Below the pieces are notes generated by a model. That model searched no databases. It was given only the letters and a program-made list of their open reading frames with translations, and was not told the origin of the DNA. 64,000 nucleotides of DNA from Mixta intestinalis (lineage in GTDB: Bacteria; Pseudomonadota; Gammaproteobacteria; Enterobacterales; Enterobacteriaceae): assembly GCF_009914055.1 (NCBI RefSeq), contig NZ_CP028271.1, positions 1,054,001-1,118,000 on the forward strand, read 5' to 3'. The translations under genes and the position numbers were made by a program. Of this stretch, positions 34,061-43,779 are shown piece by piece (position 1 is the first letter of the stretch; every line of letters starts with the position of its first letter).

Positions 34061-34257
34061 AGCTGTCGTTAGCGAAGGGCTACGTAGTCGCTATAACAGG
34101 CGTTGCGGAACTCCCATTTGTTGACAGTCGTCCTTCAGGGGCGAAAAGCCGTAAGGCTACCAACACCAGGGAAATCTTTTCCATTAAAAGCAGCATGCTG
34201 GACTGGAAAATATAAAAAAATTAAGTGCTATTCAGGCCACCTTCGGGTGGCTTTTTC
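34060..34257 (+). ncRNA. Candidate small RNA or structured leader
   Basis: This segment lacks a good open frame but is rich in complementary arms: AGCGA with TCGCT near 34070-34092, CTGTC with GACAG, and GGGGCGAAAAGCC with a GNRA-like loop near 34138-34150. It ends in a clean intrinsic terminator at 34235-34257. Together with a TTGATA promoter-like element just upstream this suggests a ~190-base RNA. It matches no RNA family that I recognise; the start is uncertain. Confidence 0.35.
34235..34257 (+). terminator. Intrinsic terminator
   Basis: Stem GCCACC with GGTGGC around a TTCG tetraloop, followed by TTTTT. No protein gene ends close to it on the plus strand, so it probably ends a non-coding transcript or acts before the YmcF-like gene. 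Confidence 0.85.
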
Positions 34258-34460
34258 CTTTTGTCGATAAAAAGGTGGCGTTAAATAGAACGGCGACAGG
34301 ATGAAAAGCAGGTAAACGCGTTCGTTGGCGGTAAAAGCGTATGGTTAATGCGGTAAAATTAATACAAAATGCTAAAGTTAAATAAATTTCTTAAAACGCA
34401 GACAACGGACAATAAGCGTGTTAAGCTGCCTTTTCATTGTGAAATTATTAAGGATTATTT

Positions 34461-34607
34461 ATTTTAACTATTAAATATCGATGCTCGCGTTGTAGCGGAC
34501 ATCAGTGTCGCATCTCACTGTTTGACGTCTCTTTTCGTAATCCGCATGGTGCCATTTGTATCTTTTGTAAAGCACCGATGATTATCAGCTATGCGGCGCC
34601 TGCCTGA
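34461..34607 (+). CDS. ymcF: YmcF-like cold-shock zinc-ribbon protein, apparent ATT start
   Basis: The frame encodes Y-R-C-S-R-C-S-G-H-Q-C-R, then F-D-V-S-F-R-N-P-H-G-A-I-C-I-F-C-K, a close match to E. coli YmcF, a small cold-shock protein with two Cys pairs. No ATG, GTG or TTG exists between the upstream in-frame stop (TAA at 34449) and the conserved part. An ATT at 34461 lies six bases behind an AAGGA ribosome site and gives a 48-residue product. From memory, YmcF and YnfQ of E. coli were reported to begin at a non-AUG codon, which fits. A second, ATG-starting family member lies at 17187. Confidence 0.7.
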   Translation: MLTIKYRCSRCSGHQCRISLFDVSFRNPHGAICIFCKAPMIISYAAPA

Positions 34608-34737
34608 GCCTGAATCCCTGCTATCTGACTGTCCAACCTTGTTCTGCGCCGTTAGCGCTGCCGGTGTGCCTCCTTAACTTGAACTCTGTCTGCTCAGCTA
34701 CCATATTGATACTTATTCCTTCAACCAGGAGAGCATT

Positions 34738-35004
34738 ATGGCCAGCGGCTGGGCTTCTGACGAAGCCGTTAACGAACAAATTAACAGCACGGTTAATGAT
34801 GGTGTCGAGCGCGCACGTCAGGCGATCGGGCAGGGCGAAAGCGAGCGTTATTGCCAGGAATGTGGTGAAGCGATCCCTGAAGCCAGACGTCAGGCGCTAA
34901 AAGGGGTCAGATACTGCCTGGCCTGCCAGATGGAACTGGATAAACAGCAAAATAGCCTTAGCCTCTATAATCGTCGCGGCAGTAAAGATAGCCAGCTCAG
35001 ATAG
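34738..35004 (+). CDS. ybiI: DksA/TraR-type zinc-finger protein, YbiI-like
   Basis: An 88-residue protein with one DksA-type zinc finger, C-Q-E-C-G-E-A-I-P-E-A-R followed by Y-C-L-A-C-Q (CxxC, 17 residues, CxxC). The N-terminus A-S-G-W-A-S-D-E-A-V-N and the size match E. coli YbiI. It lacks the long DksA coiled coil and its tip aspartates, so an effect on RNA polymerase is not assured. AGGAGAG precedes the ATG. Confidence 0.85.
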   Translation: MASGWASDEAVNEQINSTVNDGVERARQAIGQGESERYCQECGEAIPEARRQALKGVRYCLACQMELDKQQNSLSLYNRRGSKDSQLR

Positions 35005-35018
35005 GCTGGCCGTCCCGG

Positions 35019-35261
35019 TTATTTTTTTGCTACCAGCGCATAGTCGGGATGCCGATCGCCCAGTAACAATAACAGCTCATATTCTGCCTGGCTCAGGCCA
35101 CTGCCTTTGCCCGTTCCCGCTTCGGTTTCTTTCTTCTGCCATACGCGCAGACTATAATCAAAACGCTCTGCGGCCTGCGCCTGGGTTAAACCGGCCGCCT
35201 GACGGGCAGCTTTAATCGAAGCGGCGGTGGCCGGAACCATAGTTACTATTTTCAGAGGCAT
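35019..35261 (-). CDS. Solitary HTH (XRE-like) protein
   Basis: An 80-residue protein with a helix-turn-helix at about residues 20-45: I-K-A-A-R-Q-A-A-G-L-T-Q-A-Q-A-A, then S-L-R-V-W-Q-K-K-E, the pattern of antitoxin-like HTH proteins that act on their own promoter. Of three possible starts the ATG at 35261 has the best ribosome site (GGAG, six bases). No toxin gene is adjacent. It may be an orphan antitoxin-like regulator. Confidence 0.7.
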   Translation of the reverse strand: MPLKIVTMVPATAASIKAARQAAGLTQAQAAERFDYSLRVWQKKETEAGTGKGSGLSQAEYELLLLLGDRHPDYALVAKK

Positions 35262-35273
35262 CGCCATCTCCAC

Positions 35274-35660
35274 AGCGGTTTATAGTCAGTTCTTCCTAAT
35301 CATTGACACGATGAATTCTGCTGTCAAATCAGGATGTTTTGTGAAATTTCTGTCATTAAATAAAATGTAGCAATGACGATTTATTGTCGTCGTAAAGGGT
35401 AGTTCTCTGTCGATACTGTAGGATTGTCGGGGAAAATACTATGTCGACAGAAAGATATTCTGTAAGAAAAATCTCATAAAATATCCCGCTGACAGGATAG
35501 ATACATCAACCATTCCGCCTCTGTTTTGTGGCAGGAAAAAAAGCTGATTAACAGTTGATTGATTTATCTGGAAAAGTGCAAGGCTGCTGCTGGCCTGGAT
35601 AAAGCGTATTGCCTGCAATCACAGCCTTGCCGCCGCGCTGTCAGATAGTGGTAAAACTGC
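35274..35660. other. AT-rich intergenic region, large inverted repeat
   Basis: No gene was recognised. GCAAGGCTG at about 35579 and CAGCCTTGC at about 35622 are perfect complements and could close a ~50-base structured loop, perhaps part of an RNA or the end of an mqo-linked transcript. Nothing else stands out. Confidence 0.3.
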
Positions 35661-35663
35661 CGC

Positions 35664-35690
35664 ATAAAAAAGCCCCCGGAGAGGGGGCCT
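35664..35690 (-). terminator. Terminator of mqo
   Basis: On the minus strand, GCCCCCTCTCCGGGGGC forms a strong hairpin followed by TTTTTTA, 14 bases after the mqo stop. Confidence 0.88.
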
Positions 35691-35703
35691 GGAATCGCCT
35701 GGC

Positions 35704-37374
35704 TTACAGCGCCATATCGTGCTGCGGCGCAGCGGCATGAGCTTCCTGCTGCGGCTGAGCTGTCGTTGCCTCAGCGTTGCCGCCCATCTTAATTACCGGC
35801 GGTTTGGTCAGTTGCAGCGTGGCAGCCGTTTCGTCCCATACCTGTTGGGTCAGCGCAACGTTACCATTCAGCTTCTGTCCATAGCTCGGAACCACAGCGT
35901 GCAGCTTGCTCTGCCATTCCGGCGAGTTAAACTGTGCCGGGAAGAGCTGCTTGATCACGTTAATCGAGATCGGCGCGGCAGTAGAGGCACCCGGCGAAGC
36001 GCCCAGCAGGGCCGCCAGCGTTTTCTGACTGTCGGTGACGATTTCCGTACCCAGCTTCAACACGCCGCCTTTTTCCGCATCTTTCTTGATGATCTGAACG
36101 CGCTGACCCGCCTGGATCAGTTTCCAGTCTTCTTTACGTGCGCCAGGGTAGTATTCTTTCAGCGCTTCAAAGCGGTCTTCATCGCTCAGCATGACCTGAC
36201 CAACCAGATATTTCACCAGATCAAAGTTATCCAGGCCGACATCGGTCATCGGAATCACGTTCCTGGTGGTGGTGGTGCTCAGCAGATCGAGGAACGAACC
36301 ATTTTTCAGGAACTTGGTTGAGAAGGTAGCGAATGGCCCGAACAGCACTACGCGCTTGCCGTCAAGAACGCGGGCGTCCAGGTGCGGTACCGACATCGGC
36401 GGTGCGCCAACGGAAGCCTGACCGTAGACTTTCTCGCCGTGCTGGCTGGCGATAACCGGATTTTCGGACACCAGGAAGGAGCCGCCAACCGGGAAGCCTG
36501 CATAGTTATCCGCTTCCGGTATGCCGGTCTCCTGCAATAGCTTCAGCGCGCCGCCACCGGCACCGATAAACACATATTTGGCATCAATCGCGCGTTTTTC
36601 ACCGCTTTTGACATCGGTCACGGTCACGTGCCAGCTGTTATCGCCATTGCGTTTAAAATCGGTGACTTCAGTGGAGGTTTCCAGCGTGAAGTTATTATTC
36701 TTTTTCAGGCTGCCGATCAGCTGGCGGGTGATCTCGCCGTAGTTCACGTCGGTGCCTACCGGCGTCCAGGTGGCAGCGACTTTCTGCTGCGGATCGCGGC
36801 CTTCAATAATCAGCGGTGCCCACTTTTTGATCTGCTGCTGATCGGTAGAGAACTGCATTCCCTGGAACAGGGTGGTCTGCTGCAACGCCTTATAGCGTTT
36901 TGTCAGATAATCAACGTTTTTGTCGCCCCAGACAAAGCTCATGTGCGGCGTTGAGTTGATAAAGGAGTGCGGTTCGTTTAAGACACCGCGCTTCACCTGT
37001 GAGGACCAGAACTGGCGCGAAATCATAAAGGCTTCATTGATTTCCAGCGCCTTGGTGACGTCGATCGATCCATCCTCACGTTCCGGCGTATAGTTCAGTT
37101 CCATATTGGCGGAATGCCCGGTACCGGCATTGTTCCAGCCGTTAGAGGATTCCAGCGCCACGCCGTCCAGCTTCTCAACCATCAGCTGTTTCCAGTCCGG
37201 TTGCAGATCGTGTAACAGCGTCCCTAAAGAGGCGCTCATAATCCCGCCGCCAATCAGCAGGACGTCGGTTTTTTCCGTGGTGTTATCAGCCCAGGCGTTT
37301 GAACACGCCAGCATGACTGCAAGAGATAGTGCCGAACAGGTTTTGATGGATTGTGACATTTTAGTTAAAAACAT
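35704..37374 (-). CDS. mqo: Malate:quinone oxidoreductase
   Basis: A 556-residue flavoprotein with the Mqo pattern [12 protein letters not shown] at about residues 37-48 and [14 protein letters not shown] shortly after. It oxidises malate to oxaloacetate and passes electrons to quinone at the inner membrane. As in E. coli, a hydrophobic signal-like N-terminus (to about residue 30, N-A-W-A) precedes the FAD domain. The C-terminal 30 residues ([10 protein letters not shown]) are low-complexity, an extension over the usual end. It is transcribed alone, divergent to the FUSC gene. Confidence 0.93.
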   Translation of the reverse strand: MFLTKMSQSIKTCSALSLAVMLACSNAWADNTTEKTDVLLIGGGIMSASLGTLLHDLQPDWKQLMVEKLDGVALESSNGWNNAGTGHSANMELNYTPEREDGSIDVTKALEINEAFMISRQFWSSQVKRGVLNEPHSFINSTPHMSFVWGDKNVDYLTKRYKALQQTTLFQGMQFSTDQQQIKKWAPLIIEGRDPQQKVAATWTPVGTDVNYGEITRQLIGSLKKNNNFTLETSTEVTDFKRNGDNSWHVTVTDVKSGEKRAIDAKYVFIGAGGGALKLLQETGIPEADNYAGFPVGGSFLVSENPVIASQHGEKVYGQASVGAPPMSVPHLDARVLDGKRVVLFGPFATFSTKFLKNGSFLDLLSTTTTRNVIPMTDVGLDNFDLVKYLVGQVMLSDEDRFEALKEYYPGARKEDWKLIQAGQRVQIIKKDAEKGGVLKLGTEIVTDSQKTLAALLGASPGASTAAPISINVIKQLFPAQFNSPEWQSKLHAVVPSYGQKLNGNVALTQQVWDETAATLQLTKPPVIKMGGNAEATTAQPQQEAHAAAPQHDMAL

Positions 37375-37740
37375 AAAGTTAATATAAAAAAGGGGCGGTA
37401 TTTTAACGCTTAACTAAACAATTGAAAGATTTAATTAACAAAAAAGGTGCGTTTTTTCTGATAAAGAATGGCGTGTAGCCTGATAAAGCGCATAAGGGTG
37501 ATTGTTTTACCCTGGCGCGATGTTTTTCAGCGTCACAAGGCGAAGTAAAGCAAATAAGAAATTATTCATACCGAGAGATGGCGAAAGGTGCGCAAACTGT
37601 AACCGTAGCGATACAAATCTTATTATCAATAATATCATATGGTTAACATAGTAATAATTTGTATTACATAATCCAGCGCAAAAGCCATGCACTTCTGTCA
37701 GGATACGCGCCACACTGCTGTGCTACGGTATTCTTTTAAG
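37375..37740. other. Divergent promoter region between mqo and FUSC gene
   Basis: 366 bases of AT-rich sequence separating divergent genes. No RNA or gene was recognised. An in-frame extension of the FUSC gene up to 37687 has no good ribosome site. Confidence 0.4.
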
Positions 37741-39792
37741 ATGAAGTGGTTTTCAAAAAACGCGGTTTTGTTCGCTTGCAAAACCTCTCTGGCCGCGTTT
37801 CTGGCGTTATCTATTGCTCTTCTGCTGAATTTTGAAAAACCTGCCTGGGCGCTGACAACCGTTTTTGTCACGTCGCAGCTTTATGCCGCCTCAACCCTGT
37901 CGAAATCGATATTCCGTCTCGTCGGGACGCTGCTTGGCGGGCTGTTTATCTGGCTTATCTATCCTGAGACGGTACAGTCGCCGCTGCTGTTCAGCTTCTG
38001 CGTGTCGCTGTGGGTGACCGCCTGCCTGTACCTTTCGCTTCATGACCGCACGCCAAAAAGCTATGTCTTTATGCTGGCGGGCTACAGTGCGGCGATTATG
38101 GGATTTCCTGACGTGACTACGCCCTCGGCGATCACCTTTACGGTGATCTCGCGTATTGAGGAGATCACGCTGGGGATCCTCTGTAGCACCTTGATTCACC
38201 GGCTGCTGTTTCCGGTATCAATGCAGCACCTGCTGGAGCAGAGCGTGGATATCTGGTATCAGAATGCGCGTAAGCTTTGCAACGAACTGATTACCCGCCC
38301 GCCGCAGCATAAATCGCTGGAACGCGAGGATATCCTTATACAGATGGCCAACTATCCGCTTAACGTTGAGACGTTGATTACCCACTGTGTCTATGAAGGT
38401 GAGGCGGCGCGTCAGGTGATTCGGCTGGTCAGCGTTCAGTATCAGCACCTGAGCTATCTGTTGCCAACGTTGACCGCTATCGAAACCCGTCTGAGCCTGC
38501 TGGCAGAGTTGCAAATTCATTTTCCGGCCAGCGTGACGCAGGTTTTTCAGCGGTTTTTACTGTGGCTGAACCATGACCGCGTAAGCCATGTGAATGCGGT
38601 CAGGCAGGCATTAACCGAAGGCCAGGCCGCGCTGGAACTGGCGTGGCGTCAGGGCGAGCGCAGCGGTGAAGAGAGTATGCTGTTAATTGGCCTGCTGGAG
38701 CGGCTGGCTAACGTCGTGCGTATCGTTGATGCCTATCAGAACGTCAGTGCCCGCGCCGGCGATCTTTATAGCGACAGCGATGCGCCGCTGGTGAATAATC
38801 CGCGTGAACACCGGCATATTGATAAGGGATTGCTGCTGCTCTCATCGCTTACCGCTTTTCTGGCGACGTTCCTTTCCAGCCTTTACTGGATCGGCAGCGG
38901 CTGGGCGGACGGCGCTAACGCGCCGCTGATGGCGTCTATTATCAGCTCATTTTTCGCCAGCATCGATTCTCCCGTTACGCCGATGAAGCTGTTTGTAAAA
39001 GGCGTAGTCGCGGCGCTGGCGGTCAGCCTGTTTTACGTGGGCGTGCTGATCCCGCAGGCTAACACACTCCAGGCGCTGATGATGTGCCTGCTGCCGGGGC
39101 TGTTTGCGCTTAGCCTGGCAATCGCGCGCCCGGCAACTAACCTGATCGGCCTGAGCGTGGCGATCCAGATCCCCGGCTTTATCGGCCTTAGCCATCACTA
39201 TGTGCCCAATTTAATTACGACGCTGAACGCGGCGATCTCCTCGCTGGTGGGCATTCTTTTCGCGGTGACGCTAACGGCGATTATTCGTAACAAACGGCCT
39301 TCATGGATTGCGAAGCGGGCGGTGCGTAAAGGTATCCGCGACCTGCTCGGTTTTATTAAGGAGATTGAACGCAACGCCTCTTCATTGCTGGCGCGTCAGC
39401 AGTTCATCGCCCGTATGCTGGATCGGGTCAATATCATTCTGCCGCGTAAGCGTCTCGATCCTGATCCGGAACTGCTGGCGGGCGGCGATCTGATTACTGA
39501 AGCCTGGCTGGGCGCTAACTGCTACGACTTCTATGCGCGCCATCAACAGGTGCTGGCGCAATATCGGATAGAGAGCGGGCAGATGCTGCATGAGCTGGGC
39601 CTCTATCTGAAGCGACGGATGCGCTCGTTACAGACGCGGCCTCATCAGAGCCTGCTGGATGAGCTGAACGATCTGCTGTTGACGCTGGAAGCGCTTGCCA
39701 TGCGCGATTGTGCGGCGCTGCCGCCGCTGGTCTCGCTGTTTAACCTGCGCGTCTCGCTGTTTCCGCAGCAGCGCTGGCCGGAAAAGCGCTAA
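37741..39792 (+). CDS. FUSC-family inner-membrane efflux protein (AaeB/YdhK-like)
   Basis: The ATG at 37741 (M-K-W-F-S-K-N-A) matches the start of AaeB/YdhK-type proteins; the open frame upstream is not needed. The 683-residue protein has two blocks of about five or six membrane helices (residues ~10-170 and ~370-530) separated and followed by soluble helical regions. The pattern K-P-A-W-A-L-T-T-V-F-V is typical for the aromatic-acid exporter family. Such proteins push aromatic acids out, often with AaeA-like periplasmic partners, but none is adjacent here. Confidence 0.85.
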   Translation: MKWFSKNAVLFACKTSLAAFLALSIALLLNFEKPAWALTTVFVTSQLYAASTLSKSIFRLVGTLLGGLFIWLIYPETVQSPLLFSFCVSLWVTACLYLSLHDRTPKSYVFMLAGYSAAIMGFPDVTTPSAITFTVISRIEEITLGILCSTLIHRLLFPVSMQHLLEQSVDIWYQNARKLCNELITRPPQHKSLEREDILIQMANYPLNVETLITHCVYEGEAARQVIRLVSVQYQHLSYLLPTLTAIETRLSLLAELQIHFPASVTQVFQRFLLWLNHDRVSHVNAVRQALTEGQAALELAWRQGERSGEESMLLIGLLERLANVVRIVDAYQNVSARAGDLYSDSDAPLVNNPREHRHIDKGLLLLSSLTAFLATFLSSLYWIGSGWADGANAPLMASIISSFFASIDSPVTPMKLFVKGVVAALAVSLFYVGVLIPQANTLQALMMCLLPGLFALSLAIARPATNLIGLSVAIQIPGFIGLSHHYVPNLITTLNAAISSLVGILFAVTLTAIIRNKRPSWIAKRAVRKGIRDLLGFIKEIERNASSLLARQQFIARMLDRVNIILPRKRLDPDPELLAGGDLITEAWLGANCYDFYARHQQVLAQYRIESGQMLHELGLYLKRRMRSLQTRPHQSLLDELNDLLLTLEALAMRDCAALPPLVSLFNLRVSLFPQQRWPEKR

Positions 39793-40052
39793 GTTAATGA
39801 TGTGCAAGGAGCGCTTTACCTTTTATCCTCCGGCAGCACACCCATTTATACTTATTCATACACAGGCTATCCCCATTTTCTGTGGATAACCTGCGTCAGG
39901 CCGCGTGGTCAGGGGTATCTGGGCTGCTCGCTTATCCTGTAAAAGGAAACCGGCAAGCCCGATCGACGGGGTTATCTCGCCCCTGAAGAAAGGTGTGCTG
40001 CAAGCGCAAATCTTCTATCATGACAGGCCATCCGTTAAGCTGGAGAAAGGCG
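39793..40052. other. Intergenic region with one DnaA-box-like sequence
   Basis: A single perfect TTATCCACA (as TGTGGATAA, about 39881-39889) lies here. One box alone does not make an origin. Nothing else was recognised. Confidence 0.3.
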
Positions 40053-40550
40053 ATGACCGAATTTGAAGCGCTGTTTAAACAGGGAAAAAGTCCCGAAGAG
40101 TTTATCAATACCGGCACGCCGGAACAGATTGCCGATCTGCGCCGCTGGCAGACGCTGCTGGCGTCGCAAAGCGCGGCGGTAGAGCAAGCGCTGGCTCCCG
40201 CCCGACAGATCGGTGAGGGCTTTCGCCTGCTGGTAGCGGCGGAGATGTGGTGCCCCGACTGTCATCGTAACATTCCGCCGATGGCGTTGTTGTGTCAGCG
40301 CCTGCCGGTCAGCATCGCTATCATTACGCGTGAAGAGGCGCAGCCCTTCATCGATCTGCTGAAGATTGAAAAGGTAAAAATCCCGTTTGCGGTGGTACTG
40401 GACCCGGCTTTCACGCCGCGTGGTCTGTTTATCGAGCGGCCTTCCCCGGTGGTAAACGGTGGCGAAATCGAACTGGAGGCGTACCGCCGTGGCGATCTGT
40501 TGGCAGAAACCATCAGCGATATCACCGCGATCCTTGCCGCCGCGCAGTAG
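40053..40550 (+). CDS. Thioredoxin-family protein
   Basis: The frame is open from 39993, but ATG 40053, behind GGAGAAAGGCG, gives a 165-residue protein of normal type (M-T-E-F-E-A-L-F). It has a thioredoxin-like fold with the active-site variant M-W-C-P-D-C near residue 68 and a cis-Pro candidate in I-P-F-A-V-V. The C-P-D-C site suggests thiol-disulphide chemistry in the cytoplasm (no signal peptide). It lies upstream of the aldehyde reductase gene but is probably independent. Confidence 0.75.
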   Translation: MTEFEALFKQGKSPEEFINTGTPEQIADLRRWQTLLASQSAAVEQALAPARQIGEGFRLLVAAEMWCPDCHRNIPPMALLCQRLPVSIAIITREEAQPFIDLLKIEKVKIPFAVVLDPAFTPRGLFIERPSPVVNGGEIELEAYRRGDLLAETISDITAILAAAQ

Positions 40551-40683
40551 AAGATAAGGGGCAGGGAAGCACCCGTTTTAACTCACTGTCTGAAAAATAA
40601 CCGTGGCATGATGTGGAAAGTCAGTTGGTTAACGCCTTTGCTACACTCTCTGCTGGTCCCCCTAACGTAGTCTGAGGTAATAC

Positions 40684-41700
40684 GTGAAAATCAAAAGCTA
40701 CGCAGCGATGGAAGCAGGTCAGGCGCTGACCCTGTATGAATATGAAGCCGCGCCGCTGAACGCTGAAGATGTCGAGGTCGACGTGGATTACTGCGGCGTG
40801 TGCCACTCCGATCTTTCGATGATCGATAATGAATGGGGCGTGTCGCAATATCCGCTGATTGCCGGTCATGAAGTGATCGGGCGCGTCTCTGCACTGGGCG
40901 AAGCAGCGAAAAACAAAGGGCTGACCATTGGTCAGCGCGTCGGCATTGGCTGGACGGCGAAAAGCTGCGAGCACTGTGATGCCTGCATTAACGGCGACCA
41001 GGTGAACTGCCTGAACGGCAGCGTGCCGACTATCGCCAACAAGGGCGGCTTCGCCGAGAAGCTGCGCGCCAACTGGCAGTGGGTGATCCCGCTACCGGAA
41101 AAACTGGATGCTGCTACCGCTGGTCCGCTGCTGTGCGGCGGCATCACGGTATTTAAACCGCTGCTGATGCATAACATCACCGCTACCAGCCGCGTCGGCG
41201 TTATCGGTATCGGCGGCCTGGGTCATATCGCGATTAAAATCCTGCACGCGATGGGCGCAGAGGTCACCGCGTTCAGCTCCTCGCCGGATAAAAAGCAGTC
41301 CATTCTTGATATGGGTGCTGATCATGTGGTTAACAGCCGTGACCCGGAAGCGCTGAAGCAGCTGGCGGGACAGTTCGATCTGATCCTGAGCACCGTCGCG
41401 GTCGATCTCGACTGGCAGCCTTACTTTGCTGCTCTCGCGCCGCGCGGCAATTTCCATACCGTTGGTGCTGTGATGAAGCCGTTTGAGGTTTCTGCTTTTA
41501 GCCTGATTCTCGGCGACCGGGCGGTAACCGGCTCCTCTACCGGTTCACCGGGCCAGCTGCGTTCGCTGCTGAAGCTGGCATCACGCGCCGATATTGCGCC
41601 GAAGGTGGAATATTTCCCGATGTCAAAAATCAACGACGCGCTGGAGCACGTGCGTGCCGGTAAAGCGAACTATCGTGTGGTGCTGAAAGCGGATTTCTGA
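40684..41700 (+). CDS. ahr: NADPH-dependent aldehyde reductase Ahr
   Basis: A 338-residue zinc-dependent medium-chain dehydrogenase close to E. coli Ahr (YjgB). Catalytic zinc: Cys in Y-C-G-V-C-H-S-D and His in G-H-E-V-I-G; structural zinc: the C-E-H-C-D-A-C cluster; nucleotide site: G-I-G-G-L-G-H. It reduces a wide range of aldehydes with NADPH. The start is GTG, with GAGG nine bases before it. A strong bidirectional terminator separates it from the permease gene. Confidence 0.9.
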   Translation: MKIKSYAAMEAGQALTLYEYEAAPLNAEDVEVDVDYCGVCHSDLSMIDNEWGVSQYPLIAGHEVIGRVSALGEAAKNKGLTIGQRVGIGWTAKSCEHCDACINGDQVNCLNGSVPTIANKGGFAEKLRANWQWVIPLPEKLDAATAGPLLCGGITVFKPLLMHNITATSRVGVIGIGGLGHIAIKILHAMGAEVTAFSSSPDKKQSILDMGADHVVNSRDPEALKQLAGQFDLILSTVAVDLDWQPYFAALAPRGNFHTVGAVMKPFEVSAFSLILGDRAVTGSSTGSPGQLRSLLKLASRADIAPKVEYFPMSKINDALEHVRAGKANYRVVLKADF

Positions 41701-41727
41701 GACAGCCAGAAAAGCGTATCAGGCGGG

Positions 41728-41753
41728 GCGGCGATCGGCGATCGCCGCTTTTT
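41728..41753. terminator. Bidirectional terminator between ahr and permease genes
   Basis: A perfect nine-base-pair stem, GCGGCGATC with GATCGCCGC, three-base loop, followed by TTTTTA on the plus strand. It separates convergent genes. Confidence 0.85.
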
Positions 41754-41756
41754 ACG

Positions 41757-43208
41757 TTAAGCATTGGTACGTGCGGCCCAGGATCGCTGCATCTGGCGGG
41801 CCTGCTGACGGCGCAACTTAAGCCGCCAGAACATCGCCAGCAGCAAAAACCAGAACGGCATACTGCACAGCGCCATCAGCGTATCGGGATCGAACACCAT
41901 AATCACCAGCGAAAACAGGAAGAAGATCAGGCTCAGCCAGCTCATCACAATACCAGCAGGCATCTTAAACGCTGAGCGCTGATGCAGGTCCGGACGTCGT
42001 TTGCGATAAATCAGATAGGCGATCAGGATCATCCCCCAGCTGTAAATCACCAGAATCGCCGACAGCGTAGAGACGATGGTAAACAGCCGCATCACGTTGG
42101 GCACCAGGAACAACAGCAGCGTGCCGCTCAGCATACAGAAGCAGGAGAAGAGCAGGCTACGTACCGGGATCGCCGTGGCACGCGACAGGATGCGAAACTG
42201 CCGATGCGCATGTTTTTCCAGCGACATGCCGTAGAGCATGCGGGTGCTACAGTAGACGCCGCTGTTGGCTGAAGACATGGTGGAGGTCAGCGCCACAAAG
42301 TTAATCAGCGCGGCGGCGGCAGGCAGGCCCGCTTTATCAAACAGCGTGACGAAGGGGCTGGTTTCCGGCGAGACGTGCTGCCACGAAGTTACGCCGATAA
42401 TCACCATCATCGACAGCACATAGAAGATGATGATGCGCAGCGGAATAGCGCGGATAGCGCGTGGCAGAATGGTTTCCGGCGTTCTGGTTTCGGCAGACAT
42501 GGTGCCCAGCAGCTCTACGCCGGTATAGGCGAAAATAGCGATCTGAAAACCAGCGAAGAAGCCCATCATGCCGTGCGGCATAAACACCGCCGGATCGGTA
42601 ATATTACCCGCCGAAGCGCGTACGCCGTCGGGCGAAACCCAGCCGGTAGCGATCATCCACAGCCCTGCCGCAATCAGCGCGACGATCGCGATAATCTTGA
42701 TCATCGCAAACCAGAATTCCGCCTCGCCAAACATCTTCACCGACAGCATGTTAAACACAAACAGCAGCCCCAGCGTTAACAGCGCCGGTATCCAGGCAGA
42801 AATTTCCGGCAGCCAGTACTGCACATAGGCACCGCATACCACCACGTCGGCGATACAGGTAACCACCCAGCTCAGCCAGTATGACCAGCCCAGAAAGAAG
42901 CTGGCCTTCGGCCCCAGATAATCAGAAACGAAATCAGCGAACGAACGGTAATCCATGCGGGTTAGCAGCAGTTCGCCCATTGCCCGCATCACCATATACA
43001 TAAAGAATCCCACCACCGCATAGGTGATCAGAATTGATGTACCGGAAACGGCGATGGTTTTGCCCGCGCCCATAAACAATCCGGTGCCGATGGCACCACC
43101 CAGCGAGATCAGCTGGATATGTCGTCCGCTCAGGCCGCGGGCCAGATGTTGCGGTGTTTCATCCTGCGCGCCGGAAGAGGGCGGGCGCAGGGGGGATGGT
43201 AAGGTCAT
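41757..43208 (-). CDS. Amino-acid permease, CycA-like (APC superfamily)
   Basis: A 483-residue membrane protein with about twelve helices. The start of the first helix, H-I-Q-L-I-S-L-G-G-A-I-G-T-G-L-F, is the signature of the amino-acid transporter family. The order L-L-T-R-M-D-Y-R-S-F-A-D-F then G-W-S-Y-W-L-S-W recalls CycA (D-serine, D-alanine, glycine) but the exact substrate is unsure. AAGGAG precedes the ATG. It diverges from the glutamate dehydrogenase gene. Confidence 0.85.
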   Translation of the reverse strand: MTLPSPLRPPSSGAQDETPQHLARGLSGRHIQLISLGGAIGTGLFMGAGKTIAVSGTSILITYAVVGFFMYMVMRAMGELLLTRMDYRSFADFVSDYLGPKASFFLGWSYWLSWVVTCIADVVVCGAYVQYWLPEISAWIPALLTLGLLFVFNMLSVKMFGEAEFWFAMIKIIAIVALIAAGLWMIATGWVSPDGVRASAGNITDPAVFMPHGMMGFFAGFQIAIFAYTGVELLGTMSAETRTPETILPRAIRAIPLRIIIFYVLSMMVIIGVTSWQHVSPETSPFVTLFDKAGLPAAAALINFVALTSTMSSANSGVYCSTRMLYGMSLEKHAHRQFRILSRATAIPVRSLLFSCFCMLSGTLLLFLVPNVMRLFTIVSTLSAILVIYSWGMILIAYLIYRKRRPDLHQRSAFKMPAGIVMSWLSLIFFLFSLVIMVFDPDTLMALCSMPFWFLLLAMFWRLKLRRQQARQMQRSWAARTNA

Positions 43209-43779
43209 GGCATCTCCTTGTTTGACGTCTGGCCATGAAGCGATTAACGGTTTTCATCAGACAAAAAGCGGCCCTCCCCGATCGATCGGAGAACAGAAGC
43301 AGCGGCGCTGCCGAAAGCAGGGGGACGTGCCTGATGACAGGCGATAAACAGCAAATTACAGATGTCAGCAGATGCAGGTTATTGAAATAACGAGACTCCT
43401 CTTCGAACGTATACGGTCAGTGATGACAATGGCATCGGGTAGCTTCAATGCTGGCTGGCGCAATTTACATTGTCAACCGCATCGAATAACGAAAAATTAA
43501 CTTTATGATCACATTCAAGAATCTGAAAACTCAGGAAAAATTGTTTTTATGCATAAAAAGTGAATAAAACTCGCATATAAAGCGGCTGCTTATAGAGGTC
43601 AGGCATAAAAGTAATTAATTATTCACCCCTGTTACGATTGCTTTACGGAAAAACAAAACTTTCAACCACCATGAAAAATCCGTCGACGATAATTAATGAT
43701 AAATTCATCGACGCATAGTGATATGCGGGTCATTTCCACGGTTAAACAATATAAATAACTTTGTTCAAAAAGGTTTGTT
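43209..43779. other. 571-base divergent promoter region
   Basis: Lies between the permease (left) and glutamate dehydrogenase (right) genes. The half near the dehydrogenase is AT-rich. No RNA or gene was recognised; regulation of both nitrogen-related genes probably acts here. Confidence 0.4.

Noticed and set aside
39881..39889. DnaA box as a possible origin
   Set aside because: Only a single box, no cluster and no AT-rich unwinding region beside it.
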